Shown piece by piece: positions 9,485-19,022 of a stretch of 64,000 bases of DNA (the first letter of the stretch is position 1; every line of letters begins with the position of its first letter). Where the stretch lies: positions 124,001 to 188,000 of the forward strand of contig LYSY01000002.1 of assembly GCA_001657395.1 (NCBI GenBank). The letters run 5' to 3'. The notes below the pieces were generated by a model. That model did not search any database and was not told the DNA's origin. It saw only the letters and a list, made by a program, of their open reading frames with translations. A program made the translations under genes and the position numbers. The stretch comes from Rhodospirillales bacterium BBD 1991-14. Lineage in GTDB: Bacteria > Pseudomonadota > Alphaproteobacteria > Kiloniellales > Kiloniellaceae.

Positions 9485-10378
9485 ATGTCCCTGCTGTCGG
9501 TCTGCCACACGACGGTCTACCGCTATCACCGGCCCGTGACCTTCGGCGAGCATCGCCTGATGTTCCGCCCGCGCGACAGCCATGACATCCGGCTGGTGGA
9601 TACCGCGCTGACGATCTCGCCGGCGGCCGAGATCCGCTGGATGCACGACGTCTTCTCCAACTCCATCACCATCGCCTCCTTCCAGGAGGCGGCCAGCGAA
9701 CTGCGCTTCGAGAGCCGCATCGTCATCGACCACTACGGGCTCAGCTATCCGGACTTCCCGATCGAGCCCTACGCCCAGACCTATCCCTTCAGCTATCCGG
9801 CCGAGGACATCGCCGATCTGGGGCGCTCGGTGGAGCGCCACTACCCGGACCCGGAGCGCAAGGTCGACGCCTGGGTAAAGCGCTTCCTCGACAACGGCGG
9901 CCCGGTCGGCACCCAGGATCTGCTGCAGCGGATCAACACGGCGGTGCAGGCGGAGTTCGGCTACGAGCGGCGCTACGCCTTCGGGGTGCAGACGCCGGTG
10001 GAAACCCTGGAACGGGGCAGCGGCACTTGCCGCGACCTGGCGCTCTTCATGATGGGTGCCGTGCGCGCCCTCGGTTTCGCCGCCCGCTTCGTGTCCGGCT
10101 ATCTCTACGACCCGGCGACCGAGACCGGCGGTACCGCCGATACCGATCTCAAGGGCGGCGGCGACACCCACGCCTGGGTGCAGGTCTACCTGCCCGGGGC
10201 CGGCTGGGTGGAGTTCGACCCGACCAACGGCCAGGTGGGCGGCGCCAACCTGATCCGCGTCGCCGTTGCGCGCGAGCCCTTCCAGGCGCTGCCCCTGCAG
10301 GGCAGCTACTACGGTGCGGCGGAGGACTTCGTCGAGATGACCGTGGATGTCGAGGTGACCAAGCCCGAAGAAGGCTGA
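9485..10378 (+). CDS. Transglutaminase-like cysteine protease-fold protein
   Basis: A 297-residue cytoplasmic protein. An N-terminal beta region begins LSVCHTTVYRYHRPV, followed by the transglutaminase-like core. The Cys-His-Asp triad is complete: C182 in GSGTCRDL, H229 in DTHAWVQVYLPG and D245 in EFDPTNG. Bacterial members of this family are thought to be peptidases or amidases; some sit in operons with circularly permuted ATP-grasp enzymes, but no such partner is here. The ATG at 9485 matches the family N-terminus better than the in-frame start at 9455. Confidence 0.9.
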   Translation: MSLLSVCHTTVYRYHRPVTFGEHRLMFRPRDSHDIRLVDTALTISPAAEIRWMHDVFSNSITIASFQEAASELRFESRIVIDHYGLSYPDFPIEPYAQTYPFSYPAEDIADLGRSVERHYPDPERKVDAWVKRFLDNGGPVGTQDLLQRINTAVQAEFGYERRYAFGVQTPVETLERGSGTCRDLALFMMGAVRALGFAARFVSGYLYDPATETGGTADTDLKGGGDTHAWVQVYLPGAGWVEFDPTNGQVGGANLIRVAVAREPFQALPLQGSYYGAAEDFVEMTVDVEVTKPEEG

Positions 10379-10482
10379 AATTCCTACAGCCTTCAAGGCC
10401 CTAGCAGCCTTCGGGCCCCCTTGGACAGCGTCACCGGAACGTGATTAGCCAGTGAGCGCGGCGCCCCGTAACGTCCCCGCCC

Positions 10483-11310
10483 ATGGGTCGCAAATCCTTC
10501 GTATTCGGAGCCGCCGTCCTCGCTGCAGGCCTTGCAGTCTGGGCCGGTCAGGCCGTCATCAAGGCGCCGTTGCCTGTGGCCGAGGCGGCTGGGACAAACC
10601 CCCTCCAACCCGCACTTCAACTGGCCGCCGACAGCGCGGACAGCAGCCCGGTGGTGGTTGAACTCTTCACCTCCCAGGGCTGCAGTTCCTGCCCGCCGGC
10701 CGACGCCCTGCTGGACGAACTGGCCGATCAGCCCGGGCTTCTGGCGCTCTCCTTCCACGTCGACTACTGGGACTACATCGGCTGGAAGGATCCCTTCGCC
10801 TCTCCCGCGCACACCCAGCGCCAGCGCGACTACGCGCGCACCCTCGGCCTGCGTTACGTCTACACCCCCCAGATCGTGGTCGACGGGCGCCGCGACGTGG
10901 TGGGCAGCCGCCGTGGTGCGGTTGCCGAAGCCATCGAGAAGGAGGCCCGGCGCCGCAATGACATGGCGGGCCGTCTTGAGGTGCGGATGGTGGAGGACGG
11001 CGGCGGAAAGGTTACGCTTTCGGCCGGCGATGCGCCGCCGGAAGGCGCCACCGTCTATCTCGTCATGTTCGACGACGACCACGACACCGACGTGGCGCGC
11101 GGCGAGAACCGCGGCCGGTCGATCCACAACGCCAACGTGGTGAGGGAGTTCCGCACACTCGGCCGCTGGACCGGCGAGGCGATGGAGTTCCCCCTGGACT
11201 TCGCCGCCGCCCAGCGCGACGGCCGCGGCGGCTGCGCCGTCATCGTCCAGGCCGGCACCACCGGACCGGTGCTGGGCGCCGCCATCCTCGACCTCGACGA
11301 AACGAGCTGA
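10483..11310 (+). CDS. DUF1223 thioredoxin-fold exported protein
   Basis: A 275-residue protein with an N-terminal hydrophobic segment (residues 7-22) that acts as a signal or anchor. It is followed by VVELFTSQGCSSCPPADALL, the DUF1223 signature with a thioredoxin-like CSSC. Other family blocks are FHVDYWDYIGWKDPF and RYVYTPQIVVDG. It is probably a periplasmic oxidoreductase-like protein of unknown partner. It starts 104 bases after the transglutaminase-like gene on the same strand and may be co-transcribed. Confidence 0.9.
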   Translation: MGRKSFVFGAAVLAAGLAVWAGQAVIKAPLPVAEAAGTNPLQPALQLAADSADSSPVVVELFTSQGCSSCPPADALLDELADQPGLLALSFHVDYWDYIGWKDPFASPAHTQRQRDYARTLGLRYVYTPQIVVDGRRDVVGSRRGAVAEAIEKEARRRNDMAGRLEVRMVEDGGGKVTLSAGDAPPEGATVYLVMFDDDHDTDVARGENRGRSIHNANVVREFRTLGRWTGEAMEFPLDFAAAQRDGRGGCAVIVQAGTTGPVLGAAILDLDETS

Positions 11311-11381
11311 GCCGCAGCGGGCAGCGCGCTGAGGCCACCGCTGCATCCAGGCGCATTGGCGCATCCCTTCATAGCCTCCAG

Positions 11382-11492
11382 CGTCACCCTCGGGCTTGAC
11401 CCGAGGGTCCATCGAACCGCTGACCGGAGCTATGCAAGGGAGTTCCGCGGCCGCCGCAGCCATGGATACTCGGGTCAAGCCCGAGCATGACA
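11382..11492. repeat. REP/BIME-like palindromic repeat, copy 1
   Basis: Two inverted arms: GTCACCCTCGGGCTTGACC (from 11382) with the rest of its own hairpin, and a second arm ending CCCGAGCATGACA. Each arm is itself palindromic (CTCGGGCTTGACCCGAG). Similar paired elements lie at 50911-51034 and 53681-53797. It sits between the DUF1223 and htpG stops. Confidence 0.8.
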
Positions 11493-11541
11493 GCCCAGCA
11501 TGTTCTGGCTTTGAAGCACGCCAGCCGGGACCGGCTGAGCG

Positions 11542-13479
11542 TTAGCCGCCCGAGACCAGACCCTTCTCCACCAGCGCCGAGAGACGGCGGGAGAAGGCGG
11601 CGGGATCGGGCAGGGCTTCGCCCTCGATGATCCGGGCCTGGTCGAGCAGCAGCCAGGCCGCGTCCTCCACCACACCGCCGGCGCCCTCCTGGCCGATCTG
11701 GCCGGCCAGGGCGGTGATCAGGCCGTGGTCCGGATTGATCTCCAGAATGCGCGCCGAACTGTGGTCGAGCTGGCGCTGCTGCTTCAACAGGCGCTCCAGG
11801 TGCATGTCCAGATCGCCCTCGTCGGCGACGAGGCAGACCGGGCTGCTGGTGAGCCGCGCGGAGACCCGCACGTCCTTCACCTCGTCCTTGAGGGTCAGCT
11901 TCACGAAGGCGATCAAGGCATCCAGGGCCGGCGAAGGTTCGTTGGGCGCCTTTTCCCCGCCGTCGTCCTGATCGTCTTCGGCCTTGGCCACCTTCTCCAG
12001 GTCGGCGGCCCCGCGGGTGACCGACTTGAAGGGCTTGCCGTCAAAGTCCGGCACCGAGGTCAGCCAGAAGTCGTCCACCGGATCGCTCAGCAGCAGAACC
12101 TCGATCCCCTTGGCGGCGAAGCCCTCGAGCTGCGGGCTCTTGGCCAGCACCTCGGGGTTGTCGCCGGTGATGGTGTAGATCGCCTCCTGGCCGGGCTTCA
12201 TGCGCCCGACGTAATCGGCGAGACTGACCCACCCGTCTTCTGCTCCCGTCTCCTTCGCCGTGGAGCGGAAGCGGGCCAGCGACAGCAGGGTCTCGCGCTG
12301 GTTGGTATCCTCGTAGAGGCCTTCCTTCAGCACCGGGCCGAAGGCCTCCCAGAACTTGGCGTAGTCTTCCGGCGCCTTCTCCGCCTTTTTCTTGAGTTCG
12401 CTCAGCACGCGCTTGCTGAGCGCGGTGCGGATCTTGGCGAGACGCGGATTGTTCTGCAGCAGCTCGCGGCTGATGTTCAGCGGCAGGTCCTCTGTGTCGA
12501 CGATACCGCGCAGGAAACGCAGGTAGGACGGCACCAGTTCGCTGCAGTCGTCGGTGATGAAGACCCGCTTCACATAGAGCTTGATGCCGGTCTTGCGGTC
12601 CGGATGGAAGAGATCGAAGGGCTTGGCCGAGGGAATGAACAGCAGACCGGTGTACTCCAGCATGCCTTCGGCCTTGAAGTGCAGGCGCAGCCAGGGGTCG
12701 TCGAAGGTGTGCCCGACGTGGTGGTAGAACTCCTTGTACTGCTCCTCGGTGATCTCGCTCTTGGGCCGGGTCCAGAGCGCCGAGGCGGCGTTCAGGGTCT
12801 CGTCGGGCTCGTCCTCCTTGCGCGACTCCAGCACCACCGGCACGGCGATGTGGTCGGAGTAGGTGGAGACGACCTGGCGGATCCGCATGGCATCCAGGTA
12901 CTCCTCGTCGCCCTCGCGCAGGTGCAGGACGATGCGGGTGCCACGCGCCGGGGCTTCGGGGTCCTCGGCGATGGTGAAGGCGCCCTGCCCGTCGGAGGCC
13001 CAGCGCCAGCCCTCGGCCTCGCCGGCCCTGCGGGTGCTCACCTCAACCTTCTGCGCGACCATGTAGGCGGAGTAGAAGCCGACGCCGAACTGGCCGATCA
13101 GGTTGGCCCCCTCGGCCTTGCTCTCCAACTGCTCGACGAAGGCGGCAGTGCCGGAGCGGGCGATGGTCCCCAGGTTGTCGATCAGGTCCTGGCGGTTCAT
13201 GCCGATGCCGTTGTCGACGATGGTCAGGGTCCGGGCGGCGGGATCGGTCTTCAGGCGGATGGAAAAGCCGCTGTCCCCACCTGACTCATCGGGGCCCAGG
13301 AGTTCCGGCTGGGTCAGCGCCGCGTAGCGCAGGCGGTCGCAGGCGTCCGAGGCGTTGGAGATCAGCTCCCGCAGGAAGATCTCCTTCTCCGAGTAGAGCG
13401 AGTGGGCGACGATATCGAGCAGGCGGCTCACCTCCGCCTCGAACTTCAGTTCTTCCTGCTTCAGTTCTTCCTGCGCCAT
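11542..13479 (-). CDS. htpG: Molecular chaperone HtpG (Hsp90)
   Basis: ATP-dependent chaperone of 645 residues that remodels clients as a dimer in the cytoplasm. The N-terminal GHKL ATPase motifs are present: [32 protein letters not shown] and [13 protein letters not shown]. The middle domain shows [19 protein letters not shown] and NISRELLQ. The ATG at 13479 gives the family N-terminus (MAQEELK); the frame continues upstream to 13557 but without family sequence. A -35/-10-like pair at 13545-13573 is a candidate promoter. A second, heat-shock-type sigma factor (RpoH2) is encoded at 44421. Confidence 0.97.
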   Translation of the reverse strand: MAQEELKQEELKFEAEVSRLLDIVAHSLYSEKEIFLRELISNASDACDRLRYAALTQPELLGPDESGGDSGFSIRLKTDPAARTLTIVDNGIGMNRQDLIDNLGTIARSGTAAFVEQLESKAEGANLIGQFGVGFYSAYMVAQKVEVSTRRAGEAEGWRWASDGQGAFTIAEDPEAPARGTRIVLHLREGDEEYLDAMRIRQVVSTYSDHIAVPVVLESRKEDEPDETLNAASALWTRPKSEITEEQYKEFYHHVGHTFDDPWLRLHFKAEGMLEYTGLLFIPSAKPFDLFHPDRKTGIKLYVKRVFITDDCSELVPSYLRFLRGIVDTEDLPLNISRELLQNNPRLAKIRTALSKRVLSELKKKAEKAPEDYAKFWEAFGPVLKEGLYEDTNQRETLLSLARFRSTAKETGAEDGWVSLADYVGRMKPGQEAIYTITGDNPEVLAKSPQLEGFAAKGIEVLLLSDPVDDFWLTSVPDFDGKPFKSVTRGAADLEKVAKAEDDQDDGGEKAPNEPSPALDALIAFVKLTLKDEVKDVRVSARLTSSPVCLVADEGDLDMHLERLLKQQRQLDHSSARILEINPDHGLITALAGQIGQEGAGGVVEDAAWLLLDQARIIEGEALPDPAAFSRRLSALVEKGLVSGG

Positions 13480-13544
13480 GGTCTGACTGTCCGTTTTCGG
13501 TTCTCTGCTTGCCACTCCGGCGTTCCAGAGCGGAATCGCCGAGA

Positions 13545-13573
13545 CATATGTGCGCAATCTATACTCCCTGCAA
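13545..13573 (-). promoter_or_regulatory. Candidate htpG promoter
   Basis: On the minus strand, TTGCAG (13573-13568) is spaced 17 bases from CATATG (13550-13545), about 65 bases upstream of the htpG start. The CTTG at the -35 is compatible with an RpoH-type promoter, but the -10 is not diagnostic. Confidence 0.4.
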
Positions 13574-13655
13574 GTCTTGTCTCACGATGACCCCGGGACC
13601 GGAGCGGGGCCCCGCGGGAGACCGTAGGGGAGACAGCCTCAGGGGAAAGACCGCC

Positions 13656-14387
13656 ATGGTGGAGCACGATACAGATCCGGACCGCAAGACAGCGGGGCAT
13701 CAGGCCGATCGCGCGGCGATGCTGCGCGCCATCGAAAAGGAGGCGCGCGAGGTCGCCGACTGGCTGGGCAAGGACCACCTGGACCCCAGGGTTCTGGCCG
13801 CCCTGAGCCGGGTGCCCCGGCACCGCTTCGTGCCGCTGCTGGAGGAGGGGGCGGCCTATGAAAACCGGCCCCTGCCCATCGGCGCGCGGCAGACCATCTC
13901 CCAGCCCTTCATCGTCGCGGTGATGAGCGACCAGGCCGAGATCGCGCCAGGCGCGAAGGTGCTGGAGGTGGGCACAGGCTCCGGCTATCAGGCCGCCGTG
14001 CTGGCCGAGCTCGGTGCCGAGGTCTACAGCCTGGAGGTCGTGCCCAGCCTGGCCGCCGCGGCGGCGGAGCGCCTGGCCCGCCTGGGCTACGACCGGGTGC
14101 ACTGCCGGGAAGGCGACGGCGCGGCCGGCTGGCCGGAGGCCGCGCCCTTCGACGCCATCCTGGTGACGGCCGCGGCCCACGGCGTGCCCCCCGCACTGAT
14201 CGATCAACTCGCCCCCGGCGGGCGCCTGATCATCCCGGTGGAGGAAAAGACCGGCAGGGGCCCGGCCCACTGGTTCCTGCCGGCGCAGTCCCTGCTGCGC
14301 ATCGACAAGGCGCCCGACGAAAGCATTCATGAACGCAGCCTCTTCCCCGTCGCCTTTGTGCCCCTCACCAAGCCGCAGGGCCGCTAG
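13656..14387 (+). CDS. pcm: Protein-L-isoaspartate O-methyltransferase
   Basis: Repairs isoaspartyl residues in aged proteins by SAM-dependent methylation. It has 243 residues from the ATG at 13656, which has AGGGGAAAG upstream; the frame is open further upstream but without family sequence. Signatures are [17 protein letters not shown], the SAM-binding motif [16 protein letters not shown], and [15 protein letters not shown]. It is divergent from htpG, so two protein-quality functions share one spacer. The stop is 49 bases before the helicase start. Confidence 0.95.
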   Translation: MVEHDTDPDRKTAGHQADRAAMLRAIEKEAREVADWLGKDHLDPRVLAALSRVPRHRFVPLLEEGAAYENRPLPIGARQTISQPFIVAVMSDQAEIAPGAKVLEVGTGSGYQAAVLAELGAEVYSLEVVPSLAAAAAERLARLGYDRVHCREGDGAAGWPEAAPFDAILVTAAAHGVPPALIDQLAPGGRLIIPVEEKTGRGPAHWFLPAQSLLRIDKAPDESIHERSLFPVAFVPLTKPQGR

Positions 14388-14436
14388 CGCCCGTTAACCA
14401 TCTTTCGCCCGGGGCGGGCCCAGGGAATTCCTTGCA

Positions 14437-17097
14437 ATGCGCTGGAAAAGTCCCGATTCTCAGAGCATGTCGCTTCTCGCGCAGGCCCGGGAGAAGGCGA
14501 AGATCACCGCCGTTCTGGGGCCGACCAATACCGGCAAGACCTATCTGGCCATCGACCGCATGCTGGGCCACCCGAGCGGCATGATCGGCTTCCCCCTGCG
14601 GCTGCTGGCGCGGGAGAATTACGACCGCATCGTCCAGATCAAAGGGGCGGCCAAGGTCGCGCTGGTGACCGGCGAGGAGAAGATCGTGCCGCCGGGCGCG
14701 CGCTACTTCTGCTGCACGGTGGAGTCCATGCCGGTGGACCGGCCGGTCTCCTTCCTCGCCGTCGACGAGATCCAGCTCTGCGCCGATCCGGAGCGCGGCC
14801 ACGTCTTCACCGACCGGCTGCTGCATGCCCGCGGCCTGGCCGAGACCATGTTTCTGGGGGCCGAGACCATCCGCCCGGTGCTGCAGGCCCTGGTGCCGGA
14901 GGCCGAATACATCGGCCGCCCGCGCTTCTCCACCCTCACCTACACCGGCCCGCAGAAGCTGACCCGCCTGCCGCCGCGCTCCGCCGTGGTGGCCTTCTCC
15001 GCTTCGGAGGTCTATGCCACGGCGGAACTCATCCGCCGCCAGCGCGGCGGCACCGCGGTGGTGCTGGGGGCGCTCAGCCCGCGCACCCGCAACGCCCAGG
15101 TCGAGCTCTTCGAAAGCGGCGAGGTGGACTACCTGGTGGCCACGGACGCCATCGGCATGGGCCTGAACCTGAACCTCGACCACGTCGCCTTCGCCAAGCT
15201 GCGCAAGTTCGACGGGCGCGGCCAGCGCCGCCTGACGGGGCCGGAGGTGGGCCAGATCGCCGGACGCGCCGGGCGCCATATGAACGACGGCACCTTCGGC
15301 ACCACGACGGAGATCGGGCCCCTGCCCGACAGCCTGGTGGAGGCGGTGGAAAGCCACAGCTTCGATCCCCTGGCCTTCGTCCACTGGCGCAACGTCGATC
15401 TCGACTTCAGCGATCCTCTGGCGCTGCTGAAGAGCCTCGACCGCAAGCCGCCGCGGCGCGAACTGCTGCTGGCGCAGGAGGCCGACGACCAGATTGCCCT
15501 GGCCGCCCTCGCCAGGCAGGCGGAGATCGCCGCCCTGGCCACGACGCCGGAGGCGGTGGCCCTGCTCTGGGAAGTCTGCCAGGTGCCGGACTTCCGCAAG
15601 ATCCTCTCCGACCATCACGCCCAGTTGCTGGCGCAGATCTATCTGAAGCTGATGGGCAACGAGAAGCGCCTGCCCGAGGCCTGGGTGGGCGCGCAGTTGC
15701 AGCGGCTGGAGCGCAGCGACGGCGACATCGACCAGTTGATCGCGCGCCTCGCCCATATCCGCACCTGGACCTACATCACCCACCGCGGCGACTGGCTGGA
15801 CGACAGCGACCACTGGCAGAGCCGAGCAAGGGCCATCGAGGACTCCCTTTCCGACGCCCTGCACGAACGCCTGACGCAGCGTTTCGTCGACCGCCGCGCC
15901 GCCTTTCTGGTGCGCCGCCTGCGCGGCGACAGCGACCTCATCGGCGCGGTGCGCAAGAACGGCGAGGTGGTGGTGGAGGGCGAGTTCGTCGGCCGCATCG
16001 CCGGCTTCCGCTTCGAGCTGGACGAAGAGGCCCGCGGCGACGACGCCCGCCCGCTGCTGGCCGCCGCCCGCCGTGCACTGACCGGGGAAATTCCCCGGCG
16101 CATCAAACAGCTCGAACAGGACAACGACGGTGCCTTCGCCCTGGTCGGCGATGCCATCGCCTGGCGCGGCACCCCGGTGGCGCGCATCCTGGCCGGCGAT
16201 ACGGTGCTGACCCCGCGGGTGGAGGTGCTGTCCAGCGACTTCCTGGACGGCCCTGCGCGCGAACGGCTGCGAAAGCGCTGCGCGGCCTGGCTGACGCGCC
16301 ACATCCGCGCCACCCTGAAACCGCTGTTCGAAGCCCAGGCCGTGGAACTCTCGCCGCCGGGCCGCGGCCTCCTGTTCCAGCTTGTCGAGGCGCTGGGCGC
16401 CCTGCCGCGGCGCCCGCTCGCCGGCCAGATCGCGCTGCTGACCAAGGCCGACCGCAAGGCGCTGGCCGGGCTGGGTCTGAGACTGGGTGCCGCCAGCCTG
16501 TTCCTGCCGCGCCTGCAGCACCCGCGCATGCTGGCCCTGCGCGCCCGGCTCTGGGCGATCCGCGAGGGGCTGGAGATGCCGGCGCTGCCGCCTGCGGGCA
16601 CCAAGACCTTCGAGCTGAAGGACCTGGCCTTGCCGAAGACTTTGGAAGACAGCTTTTGCTGCGCCATCGGCTTTCGCCGGGTCACCCGCAAGGCAGGCCC
16701 GCCCCTTGCCGTGCGCGCCGACGTGCTGGAGCGCCTTGCGCGGGACGCCTACAAGGCCGCGGCCGAGAGCGGCGCCCTCGCGCCCTCGCCCGATCTCTGC
16801 AAGCTGGCCGACTGCGGCGAGGAGGACCTGGCCGCCCTGCTCTTCGCCCTCGGCTACCGGCGCCGCCAGGACGCCGACGGCAAGCCGTGCTTCGCACGCA
16901 AGGGCGCCCGGCCGATGCCGGCTGCCGGAGAGCAGGAGAGCGAAGCGCCGCAGGCGAAGAAGGCCGGGGGAAAATCCGGCCGGCCAAAGGCAAAGCGAAG
17001 CGCCGCGCGCAAGAAGCCGCGCAGAAGGGAGGAGGCCGAGCGCTACGCCGACTCGCCCTTTGCCGTGCTGCGCGATCTGGCGAGCGGTGGCGAGTGA
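14437..17097 (+). CDS. SUV3-type ATP-dependent RNA helicase
   Basis: An 886-residue DExH-like helicase. Walker A is GPTNTGKT (residues 28-35) and motif II is DEIQ near residue 110. Motif VI is GQIAGRAGRH, with TDAIGMGLNLNLD before it (motif V). This arrangement matches mitochondrial SUV3 and its alphaproteobacterial relatives, which act in RNA turnover. The C-terminal 60 or so residues are a basic low-complexity tail (many K, A and R), common in this bacterial group. The ATG at 14437 may be replaced by the one at 14467 (MSLLAQ). It is followed closely by the S4 protein, a linkage common in alphaproteobacteria. Confidence 0.93.
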   Translation: MRWKSPDSQSMSLLAQAREKAKITAVLGPTNTGKTYLAIDRMLGHPSGMIGFPLRLLARENYDRIVQIKGAAKVALVTGEEKIVPPGARYFCCTVESMPVDRPVSFLAVDEIQLCADPERGHVFTDRLLHARGLAETMFLGAETIRPVLQALVPEAEYIGRPRFSTLTYTGPQKLTRLPPRSAVVAFSASEVYATAELIRRQRGGTAVVLGALSPRTRNAQVELFESGEVDYLVATDAIGMGLNLNLDHVAFAKLRKFDGRGQRRLTGPEVGQIAGRAGRHMNDGTFGTTTEIGPLPDSLVEAVESHSFDPLAFVHWRNVDLDFSDPLALLKSLDRKPPRRELLLAQEADDQIALAALARQAEIAALATTPEAVALLWEVCQVPDFRKILSDHHAQLLAQIYLKLMGNEKRLPEAWVGAQLQRLERSDGDIDQLIARLAHIRTWTYITHRGDWLDDSDHWQSRARAIEDSLSDALHERLTQRFVDRRAAFLVRRLRGDSDLIGAVRKNGEVVVEGEFVGRIAGFRFELDEEARGDDARPLLAAARRALTGEIPRRIKQLEQDNDGAFALVGDAIAWRGTPVARILAGDTVLTPRVEVLSSDFLDGPARERLRKRCAAWLTRHIRATLKPLFEAQAVELSPPGRGLLFQLVEALGALPRRPLAGQIALLTKADRKALAGLGLRLGAASLFLPRLQHPRMLALRARLWAIREGLEMPALPPAGTKTFELKDLALPKTLEDSFCCAIGFRRVTRKAGPPLAVRADVLERLARDAYKAAAESGALAPSPDLCKLADCGEEDLAALLFALGYRRRQDADGKPCFARKGARPMPAAGEQESEAPQAKKAGGKSGRPKAKRSAARKKPRRREEAERYADSPFAVLRDLASGGE

Positions 17098-17147
17098 GAA
17101 CCGTGGCACATGAGGATCGTGGCGGCTGACATGAGAGACGGCGTTCT

Positions 17148-17573
17148 TTGAGCGGCGAAGCCAGAGACGCCAACGGCGGCTCCAATGATGGGCTGCGTGC
17201 CGACAAGTGGCTCTGGTACGCGCGCTTCTTCAAGACCCGCAGCCTTGCCAGCAAGGTCTGCCAGGCCGGCAAGCTGCGCCTCTCCGGCCTCGGCGTGGTC
17301 AAACCCCACCACAAAGTGAAGGTCGGCGACGTGCTGACCTTTCCCCAGGCGCGTCACATCCGCGTGGTGAAAGTGCTGGCCCTGGCGCAGCGCCGCGGCC
17401 CAGCCAGCGAGGCCCAGGCCCTCTACGAGGACCTGAAGCCGCCGGATGCCGAAAGCCGTCTGCCCCGCGGCACACCTTCACCGACCGAAGGAGCGGGCCG
17501 CCGCCAGCCCGGTGCGGGCCGCCCGACCAAACGCGAGCGCCGCGATCTCGACCGTCTGCGCGAGACGGAGTGA
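17148..17573 (+). CDS. S4-domain RNA-binding protein (HslR/Hsp15-like)
   Basis: A 141-residue protein with one S4 RNA-binding domain near residues 17-75 (LRADKWLWYARFFKTRSLAS, then GLGVVKPHHKVKVGDVL). In E. coli, Hsp15 rescues blocked 50S subunits carrying nascent chains; a similar role here is inferred. The start is TTG at 17148, because no ATG or GTG is in frame between it and the conserved domain. The C-terminal tail is basic. It lies 50 bases after the helicase and is likely co-transcribed. Confidence 0.9.
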   Translation: MSGEARDANGGSNDGLRADKWLWYARFFKTRSLASKVCQAGKLRLSGLGVVKPHHKVKVGDVLTFPQARHIRVVKVLALAQRRGPASEAQALYEDLKPPDAESRLPRGTPSPTEGAGRRQPGAGRPTKRERRDLDRLRETE

Positions 17574-17681
17574 TCCGGCAGCCGGCCGCTCCAAGAGTGG
17601 AATACGTTCTCTCCTCATTAAACCATTTGTCACGCCAGCACGACCCACCGAGGCCCCAAAGCATGCCAAAGGAGGTTTCGT

Positions 17682-18131
17682 ATGTGCGTGCAACTTTCAC
17701 GGATTCTGCCCGCGTTTCTGCTGGCGCTTGCCGTACTCCTGTCGGGCACGGCCGACGCAACGGCGCAGAACAACAAAGCCCTGACGGTGAACAAGGCTTC
17801 AATTCCTGTAGTCATGCAGGTCGATGGCGTCAGGACGACCAAGCGTTACGCCCAGCTCGACGACACCCAGCGTGGGTATTTCGACTACGTGATTTCATCG
17901 CTGAACGCCGTGGATCGCGACCTCACGCCCTTGCCGCGGGGTCTCCTGAAGATGTCCGCAGCCAATCGGGACACCGCGTCCCTGGGCTGCGGCTTCAACT
18001 CCACGGGATCAGAACCGCTTCAGTTCGGATGCTGGCTGAACGGCAATGTCTGTTACGTCTTCGTCGGCGGCGATGACGTCGTCGGCGGTGGATGTCACGC
18101 GTGCAACGGGACGAACTGCCCGAAGGACTGA
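17682..18131 (+). CDS. Small exported cysteine-rich protein, no known family
   Basis: A 149-residue protein with a signal peptide (residues 1-28, ending ADATAQ). AAAGGAGG upstream of the ATG supports translation. The mature part has six cysteines, all in the last 50 residues (LGCGF, FGCWLNGNVCYVF, GGGCHAC, TNCP), a pattern suited to three disulfides in the periplasm or outside the cell. I do not recognise the family. It stands alone between the S4 gene and a strong hairpin. Confidence 0.8.
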   Translation: MCVQLSRILPAFLLALAVLLSGTADATAQNNKALTVNKASIPVVMQVDGVRTTKRYAQLDDTQRGYFDYVISSLNAVDRDLTPLPRGLLKMSAANRDTASLGCGFNSTGSEPLQFGCWLNGNVCYVFVGGDDVVGGGCHACNGTNCPKD

Positions 18132-18183
18132 GCCCTTTTGCCCGACCGGGGTCGATCTCTCGATCCAGTCATAAGCCGAGCGT

Positions 18184-18215
18184 CCGGGCGGTTGTGGTCA
18201 GCCACGACTGCCCGG
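18184..18215. terminator. Long stem-loop after the Cys-rich gene
   Basis: A 14-bp stem with two G-T pairs (18184-18197 against 18202-18215) and a TCAG loop, 53 bases past the stop. No T-tract follows, so it could be a terminator, a 3' stabiliser or a leader structure of the next gene. Confidence 0.45.
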
Positions 18216-18337
18216 ACCGGACCCCGAGCCGGTGTTTCCGGGTCTCCCCATGCGCGCGGCGGATACGGCGCGGCGCTCTTTGCCAGGCTTCGCAACAGGA
18301 TCTAATCTGCCGCATTCCTGTTTGGGAGCTACAGCCC

Positions 18338-18985
18338 GTGATTCTCGTGGGACAGTTCGATTCCCCCTTCGTCCGCCGGGTCGCCATCGCCCTGCATCAT
18401 TACGGTCATCCTTTCGAGCGCCGCGTGCTGTCGGTGTTCAAGGACTTCGACGCGATGCTCGCGGTCAATCCGATGGGCAAGGTGCCGGCGCTGATTCTTG
18501 ACGACGGAGAGACCCTGTTCGACAGCCGCGCCATCATCGACTACCTCGACGAGATCGCCCCCTCCGAGCGGCGGCTGGCCCCGGCGCGGCAGCCGGACCG
18601 GCGCCGTGTCCTTCAGGTCGAGGTTGTAGGCATCACCCTGGCCGAGAAGATCTACGAACGCGGCATCGAGAACAGCAGGCGGGCGCCGGGCACCAGCGAT
18701 CCGGCCTGGCGGGCACGGCTGGAGCGCCAGATCGCCTCCATCTGCACCTGGCTGGAAGCGCGGCTGGAGGGTGATTGGTTCTGCGGCGGCAGCTTCACCC
18801 GCGGCGACCTGGCCGTTGCGGTGGCCATGCAGTACCTGGAGCGCGTGCTGCCGGCGGCGGAGAGCACCACGCGGTATCCGCGGCTGCAGGCGCACCGGCT
18901 GCGCTGCGAGCGCCGTGCAGCCTTCGCCGACGTTCAGGACAGCCGCGCCGAGGCCCTCAACAGCGGCTGGAACCCCGAAGCCTGA
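18338..18985 (+). CDS. Glutathione S-transferase family protein
   Basis: A 215-residue protein. The N-terminal thioredoxin-like domain starts ILVGQFDSPFVRRVAIALHH, with a serine at the usual catalytic position. The glutathione-binding block is NPMGKVPALILDDGETLFDS. The C-terminal helical domain carries FTRGDLAVAVAMQYLE. The start is GTG at 18338 with GGGAG upstream; the open frame runs back to 18092 but has no family sequence there. Substrate unknown. It converges on the LysR gene with a short gap. Confidence 0.9.
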   Translation: MILVGQFDSPFVRRVAIALHHYGHPFERRVLSVFKDFDAMLAVNPMGKVPALILDDGETLFDSRAIIDYLDEIAPSERRLAPARQPDRRRVLQVEVVGITLAEKIYERGIENSRRAPGTSDPAWRARLERQIASICTWLEARLEGDWFCGGSFTRGDLAVAVAMQYLERVLPAAESTTRYPRLQAHRLRCERRAAFADVQDSRAEALNSGWNPEA

Positions 18986-19022
18986 CCCTCAGGCTACAAA
19001 GCACGAGCGCTGAAAGACTGCC

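Noticed and set aside
14365-17109. A 914-residue open frame on the minus strand opposite the helicase
   Set aside because: It is a shadow of the GC-rich plus-strand gene: low-complexity Gln/Arg/Gly composition, no family motifs, while the plus frame has every helicase motif.
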